DNA of 23,176 nt from contig JAPUJX010000180.1 in the NCBI GenBank assembly GCA_027295975.1, forward strand, positions 1 to 23,176. Reading direction: 5' to 3'. Position 1 is the stretch's first letter. Each line of letters opens with the position of its first letter. This document shows positions 7,206-16,577 of the stretch, one piece after another. The notes under the pieces were generated by a model that saw only the letters and a program-made list of their open reading frames with translations, searched no databases and had not been told where the DNA came from. Source of the stretch: Gammaproteobacteria bacterium (lineage in GTDB: Bacteria > Pseudomonadota > Gammaproteobacteria > Pseudomonadales > Azotimanducaceae). Position numbers and translations under genes: made by a program.

Positions 7206-8618
7206 ATGTCTGACAACACCATCAATATGATCAAGGACAATGATGCCAAGTGGGTGGATCTGCGATTCACCGATCCCCGAGGCAAGGAGCAACATACCAG
7301 CATTCCAGCCAGCCGACTGGACGCCAACGCTTTTGTCGAAGGCATCATGTTCGACGGATCGTCCATTGCCGGCTGGAGGCCCATCGACGATTCCGACATG
7401 ATCCTCATGCCCGACGACAGCACGCCGGTGATAGACCCGTTCCGCGACGACACCACGCTGAACCTGCGCTGCGACATCGTCGAACCAATGACCATGTTAC
7501 CCTACGACCGCGATCCCCGCGGAACGGCCAAGAAAGCAGAAGCCTACCTCACCTCCACCGGCATCGGAGACACCGCCTATTTCGGCCCGGAAAACGAATT
7601 TTTCGTTTTCGACGATGTCCGCTTTAAGGTCGAAATGCAGGGTGCTTCTTATGCCATCAGCGCAGAAGAAGCGGCATGGGAATCCGGCTCCGCCTTCGAT
7701 GGCGGCAACCTCGGCCATCGACCGGGTATCAAAGGCGGCTACTTTCCGGTGCCGCCCGTAGATTCCATGGCGGATCTGCGCGCGGCCATGTGCTCCGCGA
7801 TGATGTCCATGGGATTGGAAGTGGAAGTGCACCACCACGAGGTCGGTACCGCCGGTCAGGCAGAAATCGGGGTGAAGTTCAATACTCTGGTCCGCAAGGC
7901 CGACGAGGTGCAGATCTACAAGTATTGCGTCCATAACGTGGCTGATGCCTACGGTAAGACGGCCACTTTCATGCCGAAACCCCTCGTGGGCGACAACGGC
8001 AACGGCATGCACGTCCACCAGTCCATTGCCAAGGGCGACACCAATATCTTCCATGGGGATGCCTATGCGGGAATCTCGGAGACGGCGTTGTTTTATATCG
8101 GCGGCATCATCAAACATGCCCGCGCCCTCAACGCTTTCGGCAACGCCAGCACCAACTCTTACAAGCGCCTGGTGCCGGGCTTCGAAGCGCCCGTATTGCT
8201 GGTTTACTCGGCTCGCAACCGGTCCGCATCGATACGGGTGCCCCATATCCAGGGTGACAACCCACGCGGCTACCGCATCGAGGTTCGTTTCCCGGATAAC
8301 ACCGGCAACCCCTATCTGAATTTCGCCGCCATGCTCATGGCCGGCCTCGATGGGATCAAAAACGAGATACATCCCGGGGACTCATTCGACAAAGATCTGT
8401 ACGATCTACCGCCGGAAGAGCTGGAAGGCGTACCTACGGTCGCTTCTTCCCTCGAGGGGGCCATGGCCGCCCTCGACGCGGATCGGGAGTTTCTGACCGC
8501 GGGAGATGTGTTCACGGACAGCCAGATCGATGGTTATCTTGCCCTCAAACAGGAAGAAGTGGACTACCTGAACGCCACCACCCATCCGGTCGAATTCGAG
8601 ATGTACTACAGCCTGTAG
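7206..8618 (+). CDS. glnA: Glutamine synthetase type I (GlnA)
   Basis: 470-residue type I-beta glutamine synthetase, which condenses glutamate and ammonia to glutamine using ATP as a cytoplasmic dodecamer. Family marks in order: FDGSSIAGW (N-terminal beta-grasp, near residue 50), [10 protein letters not shown] with catalytic acidic residues, [26 protein letters not shown], and NRSASIRVP with RIEVRFPD. The adenylylation site is Tyr399 in DLYDLPPEE, so it should be controlled by GlnE/GlnB. The ATG at 7206 follows an AGGAGCAGG ribosome-binding region. It is transcribed from the sigma-54 promoter at 7108-7123 and ends at a strong terminator (8644-8679), so ntrBC are likely expressed mainly from their own promoter. 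Location between the typA region and ntrBC is conserved in gammaproteobacteria. Confidence 0.98.
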   Translation: MSDNTINMIKDNDAKWVDLRFTDPRGKEQHTSIPASRLDANAFVEGIMFDGSSIAGWRPIDDSDMILMPDDSTPVIDPFRDDTTLNLRCDIVEPMTMLPYDRDPRGTAKKAEAYLTSTGIGDTAYFGPENEFFVFDDVRFKVEMQGASYAISAEEAAWESGSAFDGGNLGHRPGIKGGYFPVPPVDSMADLRAAMCSAMMSMGLEVEVHHHEVGTAGQAEIGVKFNTLVRKADEVQIYKYCVHNVADAYGKTATFMPKPLVGDNGNGMHVHQSIAKGDTNIFHGDAYAGISETALFYIGGIIKHARALNAFGNASTNSYKRLVPGFEAPVLLVYSARNRSASIRVPHIQGDNPRGYRIEVRFPDNTGNPYLNFAAMLMAGLDGIKNEIHPGDSFDKDLYDLPPEELEGVPTVASSLEGAMAALDADREFLTAGDVFTDSQIDGYLALKQEEVDYLNATTHPVEFEMYYSL

Positions 8619-8643
8619 CGCATCGCGACGAGATTTATCCGCC

Positions 8644-8679
8644 AAAAAGCCTCAATTCGTTTACGAATTGAGGCTTTTT
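8644..8679. terminator. Bidirectional-looking intrinsic terminator after glnA
   Basis: Perfect 16-base-pair stem (8644-8659 with 8664-8679) around a TTTA loop; the 3' arm ends in TTTTT and the 5' arm starts with AAAAA, so it can terminate in either direction. It lies 26 bases after the glnA stop and separates glnA from the DUF4124 gene and ntrBC. Confidence 0.93.
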
Positions 8680-8773
8680 GTCGTTCATTTGCTGTCAAAC
8701 TACGCATGAATAGCAACGGGTGCGGCATACGTCACTCGTGCAGGGTGTGCAATAACGTGCGTAGCAGGTATAA

Positions 8774-9394
8774 GTGAGGCTGATTCAAAAGAAACTCCCA
8801 ACCCTCGCAACCCCCCGCACCGGTTTCGTCCTGGTATTGGCTCTCGTGAGCCTCGCCATGGCAACCGGCGCGACCGCTGCCGGTAAGATCTATCGAACCG
8901 TCGACGAGTACGGCAATGTGGCTTTTACGGACGTGCCACCCCGAGCCGATCAGTCATCCGTAACGGTGGAACTCGACCCCCTGAATTCGTTCGAAACCAA
9001 AACGGTACGCACCCCGGACGTCAGGCAACTATGGATCGTCCAGGACAAAGCCGACGACCCCGTGGAAGCCATCGTCCCGGAATATGAATTCCTGCGTATC
9101 AAATCCCCCTCGAACGACGCGACTGTGCGCAACAACGCGGGCAATCTGAGTGTCGCCGCCACGGTCAGTCCCCGGTTGCAGCCCGGTCACAGCCTGCGAC
9201 TCCTTTTAGACGGCTCGCCACAGCAGACCTCCCGCAACGCCGAGTTCACCCTCAGCAATGTCGACCGCGGCACACACCGGCTTTCCGTGGAGATAGTCGA
9301 CGAGGCGGGCTCCGTGTTGTTGACCAGTGAAGCTTCCGTTGTACACCTCATGCGCTACTCGGCCGGACCAGCCAGAGCAACACCTCATCGCTGA
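8774..9394 (+). CDS. DUF4124-domain envelope protein of unknown function
   Basis: 206-residue predicted exported protein. Residues 1-36 form a long signal peptide (basic start, hydrophobic core FVLVLALVSLAMATGA, then ATAA before GKIYR). The mature N-terminus KIYRTVDEYGNVAFTDVPP is a typical DUF4124 domain, a small periplasmic module of unknown role. The second half (about residues 110-200) contains IKSPSNDATVRNNAGNLSV and NVDRGTHRLSVEIVDEAG, which looks like an immunoglobulin-like beta-sandwich. A gene of this type between glnA and ntrB is, as I recall, common in Pseudomonas-like genomes. The GTG start is the only one that retains the full signal peptide; the ribosome-binding site is weak. 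It follows the glnA terminator, so it needs its own promoter, which I cannot identify clearly in 8680-8773. Confidence 0.82.
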   Translation: MRLIQKKLPTLATPRTGFVLVLALVSLAMATGATAAGKIYRTVDEYGNVAFTDVPPRADQSSVTVELDPLNSFETKTVRTPDVRQLWIVQDKADDPVEAIVPEYEFLRIKSPSNDATVRNNAGNLSVAATVSPRLQPGHSLRLLLDGSPQQTSRNAEFTLSNVDRGTHRLSVEIVDEAGSVLLTSEASVVHLMRYSAGPARATPHR

Positions 9395-9426
9395 ACGGTT
9401 AACGCGGCCAACGCCGGTTGACCTTT

Positions 9427-9461
9427 TTTTGCGCACGCACTAAATTAGTGCGTGCGCAAAA
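9427..9461. promoter_or_regulatory. Large near-perfect dyad with NtrC-type core upstream of ntrB
   Basis: Two perfect 17-base arms (9427-9443 and 9445-9461) around a single central base. Its core GCACTAAATTAGTGC (9437-9451) has exactly the GCAC-N7-GTGC geometry of the glnA enhancer sites. T-runs lie on the 5' side of the stem on both strands, not the 3' side, so it does not look like an intrinsic terminator. The centre is about 144 bases before the start predicted from the sigma-54-like promoter at 9562-9577. Confidence 0.65.
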
Positions 9462-9561
9462 GTGAGTTTTGGGCCGCAAGCCCCGCAAGTATCACCTTCC
9501 AGGGCGCGGCGGGCCGCTCATTTCGCGGTATCGCCGTTAATGTGTCCCGATTCGTTGTAGT

Positions 9562-9577
9562 TGGACCGTTTCTTGCT
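9562..9577 (+). promoter_or_regulatory. Putative sigma-54 promoter of ntrBC
   Basis: TGGACCGTTTCTTGCT keeps the invariant GG-N10-GC spacing and matches TGGCACG-N4-TTGCW at ten of twelve defined positions. Start site expected near 9588, about 67 bases before ntrB. Together with the upstream dyad it suggests NtrC autoactivation. Confidence 0.6.
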
Positions 9578-9597
9578 GAGAGAAACAGAGAGAAACA
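9578..9597 (+). repeat. Two tandem 10-base repeats in the ntrB leader
   Basis: GAGAGAAACA occurs twice without spacing directly after the sigma-54-like promoter, covering the predicted transcription start. Too short to assign a role; could be replication slippage. Confidence 0.7.
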
Positions 9598-9654
9598 GCG
9601 TAAAGGCACTCACCGAACCTGGGCAGGGCGGCTCCCTTTCCAGCAGAGACATCC

Positions 9655-10752
9655 ATGGCAAAGCTAGCCGAGACCATATTGGAGCACATGAGCACCGCCG
9701 TGCTGGTGGTGAACGATGCGCGGAAGGTCTGTTACATGAACACGGCCGCCGAGGCACTGTTCGGAACCAGCGAACCGCGCTCGACCGGTACCGCGCTGAG
9801 GGAACTGACATTCGATGATGGGTCGGAGGCATTTACCGGGTTCGACGAAACTTTCGAAACCGGTCAATCGATTACCAAACGCGCCGCCGAGTTTCGTCTC
9901 CGCGATGGTACCCCGATGACCGTTGATCTCACCGCCTCCCTGGTCCCAAACACAGATCAGCTGATCATCGAACTGCAACCGCTCAACCGCCTGTTGCGCA
10001 TCAATCGAGACGATTATTCGCTTTATTCCCAGGAAACCAGCCGCAAGCTCGTACGCGGGCTCGCTCACGAGGTCAAAAACCCCCTCGGCGGTTTGCGTGG
10101 CGCAGCCCAGCTTCTCGAACGGGAACTCAAAGACGACGCGCTCACCGAATACACCCGCATCATCATCAACGAAGCCGATCGGCTCACCGATCTCGTAGAT
10201 CGCATGTTGGGGCCAAACCGACACCCGCAAATCGAGCAGGTCAACGTACACTCGGTACTCGAACACGTGATCCGACTCGTAGATGCCGAGTTACCGGGCC
10301 GGATCGATTTTCAGCGTGACTACGACCCAAGCCTGCCACCGATCAGCGCCGACGAGGCACAGATCATCCAGGCCTTCCTGAACATCATACGTAATGCCGG
10401 ACAGGCCCTGGAAGAGACGCACAGTCCACGCATCGTGCTCAGAACCCGGGTGGTGCGGCAATTCACCATGGGCACCATCCGTCACCGGATGGCCGCTCAG
10501 ATAGACATTCTGGACAACGGACCCGGCATCCCTTCAGACCTGCGTGACCGTATTTTCTTTCCAATGATCAGCGGTCGTGCCGATGGCACGGGTTTAGGGC
10601 TCGCCATCACCCAGACCATCGTCGGTCAGCATCACGGCATTCTCTCATGCCGAAGCGATGCAGGTGAAACCTGTTTCTCGGTGTTCCTGCCGTTAGAGCA
10701 CAACCTCCCAAATAACAGCGCCGAAATACTTACCGAAGGACCAGCCAGATGA
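9655..10752 (+). CDS. ntrB: Nitrogen regulation sensor histidine kinase NtrB (GlnL)
   Basis: 365-residue cytosolic histidine kinase that phosphorylates and dephosphorylates NtrC under control of the PII protein. An N-terminal PAS domain (about residues 5-110, ILEHMSTAVLVVNDARKVCY onward in part) precedes the H-box LAHEVKNPLGGLRGA with phospho-acceptor His138, the N-box NIIRNAGQA (Asn247), the G1 box DNGPGIP (287-293) and the G2 box GTGLGLA (311-317). No membrane segment is present, as expected for NtrB. ATG 9655 gives the standard length. The last four bases overlap ntrC (ATGA), so the pair is translationally coupled. A sigma-54-like promoter and an NtrC-type dyad lie in the 260-base gap upstream. 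Confidence 0.97.
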   Translation: MAKLAETILEHMSTAVLVVNDARKVCYMNTAAEALFGTSEPRSTGTALRELTFDDGSEAFTGFDETFETGQSITKRAAEFRLRDGTPMTVDLTASLVPNTDQLIIELQPLNRLLRINRDDYSLYSQETSRKLVRGLAHEVKNPLGGLRGAAQLLERELKDDALTEYTRIIINEADRLTDLVDRMLGPNRHPQIEQVNVHSVLEHVIRLVDAELPGRIDFQRDYDPSLPPISADEAQIIQAFLNIIRNAGQALEETHSPRIVLRTRVVRQFTMGTIRHRMAAQIDILDNGPGIPSDLRDRIFFPMISGRADGTGLGLAITQTIVGQHHGILSCRSDAGETCFSVFLPLEHNLPNNSAEILTEGPAR

Positions 10753-12158
10753 GTAATCGTGTGTGGGTCGTCGATGACGACCGTTCCATTCGCTGGGTTC
10801 TGGAGCGCGCCATGACCCAGGCGGATATTCAGATCAGCGCATTCGCATCCGCCGATCACGCCATGCACCATCTCCACGACGAAAGACCTCTCGCGATCAT
10901 TACGGATGTACGCATGCCCGGCACGGACGGCTTGGACTTTCTGGGTGAGGTGCACGCCGCGTATCCCGGATTGCCGGTGATCATCATGACCGCCCACTCC
11001 GATCTCGACAGCGCGGTAAACGCCTACCAGAGCGGGGCTTTCGAATACCTGCCGAAACCGTTCGATGTCGACGAAGCGGTTGCGATCATACGGCGGGCCA
11101 TCACCTACGCCGAGGAAGCGGATGATGGCGGAGACGGTGCGGGTTCCGTGGTTGAACCCGTTCCAGAGATCATCGGCCAGGCACCCGCCATGCAGGAGGT
11201 GTTCCGGGCCATCGGGCGACTGGCGAACTCCAACGTCACCGTACTCATTCACGGAGCATCAGGCTCGGGAAAAGAACTGGTCGCCCGCGCCCTGCATCGC
11301 CATAGCCCACGGCGAGGCAAACCTTTTGTTGCCTTGAACATGGCCGCCATTCCGAGAGAACTGGTTGAGGCGGAGTTGTTCGGCCATGAGAAGGGCGCCT
11401 TCACCGGCGCAACCAGCCGGCGCATTGGTCGCTTCGAGCAGGCGAACGGCGGCACCTTGTTTCTCGATGAAATAGGAGACATGCCTCAGGAAACTCAAAC
11501 GCGCCTCCTGCGCGTGCTTGCCGATGGCGAGTTCTACCGTGTTGGCGGGCACTCCCCCGTCAGGGTGAGCGTACGCATCATCGCCGCCACCCACCAGAAC
11601 CTCGAGCAACGAGTGCGGGACGGCAGTTTCCGCGAGGATCTTTTCCACCGACTGAACGTCATCGCCGTTCATGTGCCAATGCTTGCCGATCGTAAGGCCG
11701 ACATCCCGCTGTTATCGCGTCACTTCCTCGACCGGGCAGCCGAAGAACTCGGTGGAGAGGCGAAGACGGTGCGTCCGGAGACGATGGAATATCTCACATC
11801 GCTGGACTGGCCCGGCAACGTTCGACAGCTGGAAAACACCTGCCGCTGGCTCACTGTCATGGCCTCCGGACGGGAAATTCACCTCGAGGATCTACCCCCT
11901 GAACTCAAGAAGAACCCCAACGACACAACCCGTGGAGAAAGCTGGGAACAGGCTCTGGAAATCTGGGCGACACAAGAACTTGCCGAAAAACACGCGCAAC
12001 CCCTACTCCATACCGCAACGCCAAAATTTGAACGCATCATGATCCGAACGGCATTGAAACAAACAGGCGGACGCAAGCGCGATGCGGCGGTATTATTGGG
12101 GTGGGGACGGAACACTCTGACTCGAAAGATCAGCGAACTGGGTATGAAAGACCTGTAA
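10749..12158 (+). CDS. ntrC: Nitrogen regulation response regulator NtrC (GlnG)
   Basis: 469-residue sigma-54 activator. The receiver domain (1-120) has phospho-acceptor Asp53 in ITDVRMPGTDG and Lys103 in LPKPFD. The AAA+ domain (about 140-375) shows Walker A GASGSGKE (169-176), the sigma-54 contact loop GAFTGA (216-221) and Walker B GTLFLDEIGD (235-244). The C-terminal Fis-type helix-turn-helix (GGRKRDAAVLLGWGRNTLTRK, about 440-462, quoted in part) binds the GCAC-N7-GTGC enhancers of which at least two candidates lie upstream of glnA and one upstream of ntrB. All catalytic residues are present and the length is normal. Confidence 0.98.
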   Translation: MSNRVWVVDDDRSIRWVLERAMTQADIQISAFASADHAMHHLHDERPLAIITDVRMPGTDGLDFLGEVHAAYPGLPVIIMTAHSDLDSAVNAYQSGAFEYLPKPFDVDEAVAIIRRAITYAEEADDGGDGAGSVVEPVPEIIGQAPAMQEVFRAIGRLANSNVTVLIHGASGSGKELVARALHRHSPRRGKPFVALNMAAIPRELVEAELFGHEKGAFTGATSRRIGRFEQANGGTLFLDEIGDMPQETQTRLLRVLADGEFYRVGGHSPVRVSVRIIAATHQNLEQRVRDGSFREDLFHRLNVIAVHVPMLADRKADIPLLSRHFLDRAAEELGGEAKTVRPETMEYLTSLDWPGNVRQLENTCRWLTVMASGREIHLEDLPPELKKNPNDTTRGESWEQALEIWATQELAEKHAQPLLHTATPKFERIMIRTALKQTGGRKRDAAVLLGWGRNTLTRKISELGMKDL

Positions 12159-12238
12159 CCTGGCAATATTGCGGGTCAGCTTCCCATTGGTGTTGCCGGT
12201 ACGCGGTTGGGTGAATTTGTTTCGAGTCAGGGTGTTGG

Positions 12239-12703
12239 ATGACGCTGAAGGTAGTGCTTTACGAACCGGAAATACCGCCGAATACCGGCAACGTGATCCG
12301 GCTTTGTGCAAACTCCGGCGCCGAACTGCACCTCATCGAACCCCTCGGATTCGAACTCGACGACGCGAAGCTCAAGCGCGCCGGACTCGACTATCACCAG
12401 TGGGCCGCAGTCAAAGTCCACGCGTCGCTTGCGGACTGTTTAAAGACCTCTCACGGGCGCATTTTCGCGCTGACCACCAAGGCGACGCGGCGCTACAGCG
12501 ATGCGAAATTTCTCGACGACGACATTCTGCTGTTTGGACCCGAAACTCGAGGTTTACCGATGAAGCTGCTGAACACCATCGCCGAGGACAATCGGCTGAG
12601 AGTCCCCATGTGCGAGGACTCCCGCAGCCTCAACCTTGCCAACACCGTCGCGGTGGTTCTCTACGAGGCGTGGCGACAGTTGGGTTTTCCGGGCGGGGCT
12701 TAA
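12239..12703 (+). CDS. trmL: tRNA (cytidine/uridine(34)-2'-O)-methyltransferase TrmL
   Basis: 154-residue SPOUT methyltransferase that 2'-O-methylates the wobble base of certain leucine tRNAs with S-adenosylmethionine. Signatures are the N-terminal [21 protein letters not shown] (family motif, residues 7 onward), the [10 protein letters not shown] strand-loop and the trefoil-knot region [23 protein letters not shown] near the C-terminus (quoted in part by family). Length is typical of the minimal TrmL. The start is ATG 12239, with a weak CAGGGTG upstream. It lies 80 bases after ntrC, an order I recall from Pseudomonas, and converges on secB. Confidence 0.95.
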   Translation: MTLKVVLYEPEIPPNTGNVIRLCANSGAELHLIEPLGFELDDAKLKRAGLDYHQWAAVKVHASLADCLKTSHGRIFALTTKATRRYSDAKFLDDDILLFGPETRGLPMKLLNTIAEDNRLRVPMCEDSRSLNLANTVAVVLYEAWRQLGFPGGA

Positions 12704-12733
12704 ATAGAGATTACTACCCGGGGTACGACCGCG

Positions 12734-13228
12734 CTAGTGTGATACCTCGCCCTCCGAGCTATCGGCGCCGTCCGCCTGCCTGCGCAAAGCCTCCGCGTAA
12801 AGACCGTCGAAATTCACGGGAGCCAGATGCATAGCCGGGAAGCCGCCTTTGACCACCAGCGAATCCACGTTCTCCCGGACATAGGGAAAAAGCGTATTCG
12901 GACAGATCGTGCCGAGTACCCGCTGCAGTACTTCCGCTTCGATCCCTTCGATGAAGAACATACCCGCCTGTTGAATCTCCACGATAAAAGCGATCTTGTC
13001 ATCTGCGAGTTTGGCGCGCAGGGTGAGCGTCAGGAGCACCTCGAAACGGTTGTCCGGTTGCATGCTCGAGCGGGTGTTGATATCCACCTGAACCTCCGGC
13101 TTCCATTGCTCGGCGAATATCTCCGGGCTGGATGGAGACTCGAAAGAAGCATCCTTCAGATATAACCGTTCAAGGCGAATTTGGCCGTTGCTTACGCTTT
13201 CACTACCGGCAGATTCTGATTGCGCCAC
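12734..13228 (-). CDS. secB: Protein-export chaperone SecB
   Basis: 164-residue tetrameric cytosolic chaperone that holds preproteins unfolded for SecA. After a serine-rich start it reads IRLERLYLKDASFESPSSP, the family's first conserved strand, then EVLLTLTLRAK, GMFFIEG and CPNTLFPYVRE, and ends FPAMHLAPVNFDGLYAEALR with the conserved PxNF segment; the tail is acidic (as usual). GTG 13228 is supported by a strong GGAGG nine bases upstream. The start lies 37 bases inside the 3' end of the rhodanese gene, in another frame. A glutaredoxin gene commonly found between the two is absent. The stop is TAG. Confidence 0.96.
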   Translation of the reverse strand: MAQSESAGSESVSNGQIRLERLYLKDASFESPSSPEIFAEQWKPEVQVDINTRSSMQPDNRFEVLLTLTLRAKLADDKIAFIVEIQQAGMFFIEGIEAEVLQRVLGTICPNTLFPYVRENVDSLVVKGGFPAMHLAPVNFDGLYAEALRRQADGADSSEGEVSH

Positions 13229-13608
13229 TCTGCAATTCCTCCAGTTAATCGGCTGATGTTTTCAAACCCCGCCTTACGCAGGAGCGTGCCTGCAGACCCT
13301 GCGTGCTGGCCCTGCTTGCAGGCAACCACCATTGGTAGTTCCCGGTATTTGTTGAGTTCATCAACGCGACCGGACAGGTTCGCGAACGGAATGTTCACTG
13401 CATTCACGATGTGACCTTGATCGAACTCTTTTTTGTCGCGTACATCAATTATGACCGCGTTTTCCCGGTTAACCAGATTCACCAGTTCTTGAGCGCTCAC
13501 GGCAGACCCGCCACGGCGGGTTTCATTGCGCACAAAAAGTGTAAGCAACAGGACAAAAGAGCCTATGAGAAACGGATGATTCCCAACAAATTCAATGACT
13601 TGATCCAT
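13192..13608 (-). CDS. Membrane-anchored rhodanese-like sulfurtransferase (YibN type)
   Basis: 138-residue protein with an N-terminal membrane helix (HPFLIGSFVLLLTLFV, residues 11-26) and one rhodanese domain (about 38-138). The domain has the VIIDVRDKKEFDQGHI CH2A-type motif and an active-site cysteine in VVACKQGQHAGSA, where the loop CKQGQH is consistent with persulfide formation. It resembles YibN, whose gene in E. coli and Pseudomonas sits next to secB and gpmI. ATG 13608 is chosen over the GTG/ATG 19 codons upstream because it gives the normal short cytoplasmic stub before the helix. Its end overlaps secB by 37 bases. It could supply sulfane sulfur to carriers such as TusA, but nothing here proves that. 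Confidence 0.9.
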   Translation of the reverse strand: MDQVIEFVGNHPFLIGSFVLLLTLFVRNETRRGGSAVSAQELVNLVNRENAVIIDVRDKKEFDQGHIVNAVNIPFANLSGRVDELNKYRELPMVVACKQGQHAGSAGTLLRKAGFENISRLTGGIAEWRNQNLPVVKA

Positions 13609-13656
13609 AAATCGTCTCGGTGGCTCGAGGCCCTGGCGGTTTTTGAAAACCGCGCG

Positions 13657-13662
13657 ATTATA
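13657..13662 (-). promoter_or_regulatory. Putative -10 of the rhodanese-secB operon
   Basis: TATAAT on the minus strand, 49 bases upstream of the rhodanese ATG. The -35 is poor. The divergent gap also contains an extended -10 for gpmI (TGCTAGAAT, 13695-13703, plus strand). Confidence 0.4.
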
Positions 13663-13694
13663 CACACCTAACTGGCCGCTAGAAGAATCGTTTC

Positions 13695-13703
13695 TGCTAG
13701 AAT
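13695..13703 (+). promoter_or_regulatory. Putative extended -10 of gpmI
   Basis: TGCTAGAAT fits the TGnTATAAT extended -10 pattern with one mismatch, 30 bases before the gpmI ATG. No good -35 is seen, which extended -10 promoters tolerate. Confidence 0.45.
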
Positions 13704-13733
13704 GCGTGCCTCCTGCCCAACACCAGATTACCG

Positions 13734-15287
13734 ATGCGCAACGTCACCCTGCTTGTGGTTCTGGACGGGTTCGGGCACAACGAATCTCCAGATGCAAACG
13801 CCATCGCGCACGCCCACACCCCTGTCTGGGATCGCTTCTGGTCGGATCAACCCCACACGTTGATATCCGGATCTGGTGTCGACGTGGGGCTGCCTGAAAA
13901 CCAGATGGGCAACTCCGAAGTCGGGCATATGAATCTCGGTGCCGGTCGCGTGGTACAACAGGAGTTCTCTCGCATCAACCGAGCCATCGAAGACGGCAGT
14001 TTCGCCGACAACCCGACCCTCAAACAAGCTTATGAACGGGTAGCGACTTCGGGGGGTGTTTTACACGTCATGGGTCTGCTCTCCCCTGGAGGCGTACATA
14101 GCCATGAGCAGCAGATTTTTACCTGTCTGGAATCGGCGGCAGCTTCAGGTGTCGAGCGCGTCTACCTGCATGCCTTCCTCGACGGTCGCGACACACCGCC
14201 CAAAAGCGCCCTCGCTTCCCTCGAGGTAGCCGAAGCAACGCTCGCGAGGCTCGAGATTGGCCATGTGGCCTCAATCTGCGGCCGATATTTCGCAATGGAC
14301 CGGGACAATCGCTGGGATCGGGTGAACCGCGCCTACAACCTGCTGGTGCGCGGCGAAGCGCCGTTTCATGCAAACAGTGCCACAGCCGCACTGGAGTTGG
14401 CCTACCGCAGAGAGGAGACCGATGAGTTCGTGCAACCAACGGCAATACATGGGCTCAACGAACTCCCGGTGACGATGCAAGACGGCGACGCGGTGGTGTT
14501 CATGAACTTTCGCGCCGACCGGGCGCGTGAACTCACCAGGGCGATCATCGAAACGGAGTTTGCCGAATTCGCACGCCGTTCAACGGTAAAACTGGTGGAC
14601 TTCGTGACTCTCACCCGGTACGCCGACGACATCGATACCTCCTGCGCTTTCGAAACACCCGTGCTCGTCAACACCCTTGGAGAGTACCTGGCAAACAAAG
14701 GCATGCGTCAGTTGCGTATCGCAGAAACCGAAAAATATGCCCACGTGACCTTTTTCTTCTCCGGCGGACATGAAGCGCTTTTTGAAGGCGAGCACCGCGT
14801 CCTGGTTCCTTCGCCGAAAGTGAGCACTTACGATCTGCAACCTGAGATGAGCGCACCGGAAGTAACCGATGAACTCGTTGAAGCAATATCGACACGGGCA
14901 TACGACATTATTATCTGCAATTACGCCAACTGCGATATGGTGGGACACACCGGCAATTTCGAAGCCGCCATCAAAGCCGTGGAGGCGTTGGACGTGTGCC
15001 TCGGACGGGTGCATGCGGCGTTAACGGAAGTGGACGGTCAGATGCTGATCACCGCGGATCACGGCAACGTCGAACGGATGTATGACGAGGCGAGCGGTCA
15101 GGCACATACCGCCCATACCCGTGAGCCCGTTCCCCTGGTTTATGTGGGACGGCAACAGTTGGATTTTGCTTCTGGCGGAACGTTGTCCGATGTCGCCCCG
15201 ACCCTCCTGGCTTTGATGCAGCTGGAAACGCCGGTGGAAATGACCGGACGTTCCCTGGCCAATATCAAGGAACCACCCAACGCGTGA
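13734..15287 (+). CDS. gpmI: 2,3-bisphosphoglycerate-independent phosphoglycerate mutase
   Basis: 517-residue manganese-dependent mutase interconverting 3- and 2-phosphoglycerate in glycolysis and gluconeogenesis. It belongs to the alkaline phosphatase superfamily: metal ligand Asp11 in VVLDGFGH, the phospho-serine Ser61 in [28 protein letters not shown] and [17 protein letters not shown] in the transferase domain, and the C-terminal metal-binding [12 protein letters not shown] and ITADHGNVE. Length is standard. The stop overlaps the GTG of envC by four bases (GTGA), so the two are coupled, an arrangement shared with E. coli and Pseudomonas. Confidence 0.98.
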   Translation: MRNVTLLVVLDGFGHNESPDANAIAHAHTPVWDRFWSDQPHTLISGSGVDVGLPENQMGNSEVGHMNLGAGRVVQQEFSRINRAIEDGSFADNPTLKQAYERVATSGGVLHVMGLLSPGGVHSHEQQIFTCLESAAASGVERVYLHAFLDGRDTPPKSALASLEVAEATLARLEIGHVASICGRYFAMDRDNRWDRVNRAYNLLVRGEAPFHANSATAALELAYRREETDEFVQPTAIHGLNELPVTMQDGDAVVFMNFRADRARELTRAIIETEFAEFARRSTVKLVDFVTLTRYADDIDTSCAFETPVLVNTLGEYLANKGMRQLRIAETEKYAHVTFFFSGGHEALFEGEHRVLVPSPKVSTYDLQPEMSAPEVTDELVEAISTRAYDIIICNYANCDMVGHTGNFEAAIKAVEALDVCLGRVHAALTEVDGQMLITADHGNVERMYDEASGQAHTAHTREPVPLVYVGRQQLDFASGGTLSDVAPTLLALMQLETPVEMTGRSLANIKEPPNA

Positions 15288-16474
15288 GCCTGCGAGCGCC
15301 GACTCTCACATTCATGATCGAGGCAATCACCGAAAACGCGCGCAAACACTTTGTTCACTGGTTGTGGGCTGGCATCGTTATTTCGGGGACTGCTGTCGGG
15401 GCAACAACCGACAGAATCACTACCCAGGCAGAGTTGAAGACCGTTCTGGATCGGCTCAACTCCCTCGATGTGTGGTTCGACGACGCCGAGCGCAAAAGAG
15501 TGCGCTGGCTGAAAGACGTCAAATCCAAAGATCGTGAGGTGGCGAACCTGAACCGACGAGTAGCGGCGGCCGGTGAGGCGCTCAAGACGGTGCAGAATTC
15601 GTTACACGTGCTGAACGAAGAGCAGGAGTCTCTGGAAACACGTCGCATCGAGCAGGCCCGCCGCGTTGCCGAACATCTCTCTGCAGCGTATAGATTGAGC
15701 GGCCAGGATTTCCTCAAACTGCTGCTCAATCAACAATCTCCGGAGACCTTCGAGCGGATGATGCGGTATCACCGCTACTTCAGCGATGCGCGCATGAAAT
15801 CCCTCGCTGCCTATCAGACGACCCTTAAGGATCTGGCGGCCAACGAAGAACAACTCGCTGCACGCGTGGCCGACCATCAAATGCGCCAGGCGGGACTGGC
15901 AAAACAACAGCGAGCACTGATGACCGAACATAAACAACGTCAAACCCTTCTGGCCGGCCTCTCCGCGCAGGTCGAAAACAAGACCGCTCTGAGAAAACGT
16001 CTGCAAACCGACCGCAATCGTCTGGAGCAGCTCCTCGCGGAACTGCACCGGCGCACCACCGAACTCGACGGCTCGCAATTCGCCAGCCGCAAGGGGTCCC
16101 TTCCCTGGCCGGTAGCCGGCACATTGACCTCGCGATTTGGGCAACCACGGGCCGATGGTCGTCTGGTCTGGCATGGCATGGTTCTGGCGGCGGTAGAAGG
16201 CACGCCGGTAACGGCCATCTTTCGAGGACGCGTCGTTTTTGCCGATTGGCTGCGGGGATTCGGGCTGTTGACTATTATTGATCATGGTAGCGGCTACATG
16301 ACCCTGTACGGGCAAGCCGACGTGTTGAACAAGGCTGCGGGGGAATGGGTCGAAAGTGGAGAGCTCATTGCCCGTGCGGGGCGCAGCGGTGGCCAAAAGG
16401 CCAGTGGCTTGTACTTTGAAGTACGTCAACAAGGTACGGCCAGAGATCCTTTAGGATGGCTGGCGGACCGCTAA
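15284..16474 (+). CDS. envC: Murein hydrolase activator EnvC
   Basis: 396-residue periplasmic activator of AmiA/AmiB amidases in daughter-cell separation. A hydrophobic signal segment lies around residues 24-40 ([18 protein letters not shown]), then a long coiled coil (about 45-265), then a C-terminal LytM/M23 domain (about 275-396) with [17 protein letters not shown] and [12 protein letters not shown]. The M23 zinc ligands are degenerate (HxxxD gives HGMVL, and the usual HLHFE reads LYFE), as in EnvC proteins that activate amidases and do not cut murein. The start is either GTG 15284, overlapping gpmI, or ATG 15314, which would give a more ordinary signal peptide. The protease gene follows after 103 bases. 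Confidence 0.92.
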   Translation: MSLRAPTLTFMIEAITENARKHFVHWLWAGIVISGTAVGATTDRITTQAELKTVLDRLNSLDVWFDDAERKRVRWLKDVKSKDREVANLNRRVAAAGEALKTVQNSLHVLNEEQESLETRRIEQARRVAEHLSAAYRLSGQDFLKLLLNQQSPETFERMMRYHRYFSDARMKSLAAYQTTLKDLAANEEQLAARVADHQMRQAGLAKQQRALMTEHKQRQTLLAGLSAQVENKTALRKRLQTDRNRLEQLLAELHRRTTELDGSQFASRKGSLPWPVAGTLTSRFGQPRADGRLVWHGMVLAAVEGTPVTAIFRGRVVFADWLRGFGLLTIIDHGSGYMTLYGQADVLNKAAGEWVESGELIARAGRSGGQKASGLYFEVRQQGTARDPLGWLADR

Positions 16475-16577
16475 CAGGAAAACTCCGGGGAGGCAAGAGT
16501 CAAGTTCGACCCTTTTACCCGTTTTCAGGGGTGACCCAGGCTAGCGCAATTTCAACCAACCTGTAACACTGCCACGT

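Noticed and set aside
7497..8372. Minus-strand ORF of 291 residues opposite glnA
   Set aside because: Shadow of glnA in another frame; no known domain and no ribosome-binding site.
9427..9461. Rho-independent terminator after the DUF4124 gene
   Set aside because: The T-run precedes the stem and A-run follows it on both strands, so there is no U-tract after the hairpin; an operator or enhancer is more likely.
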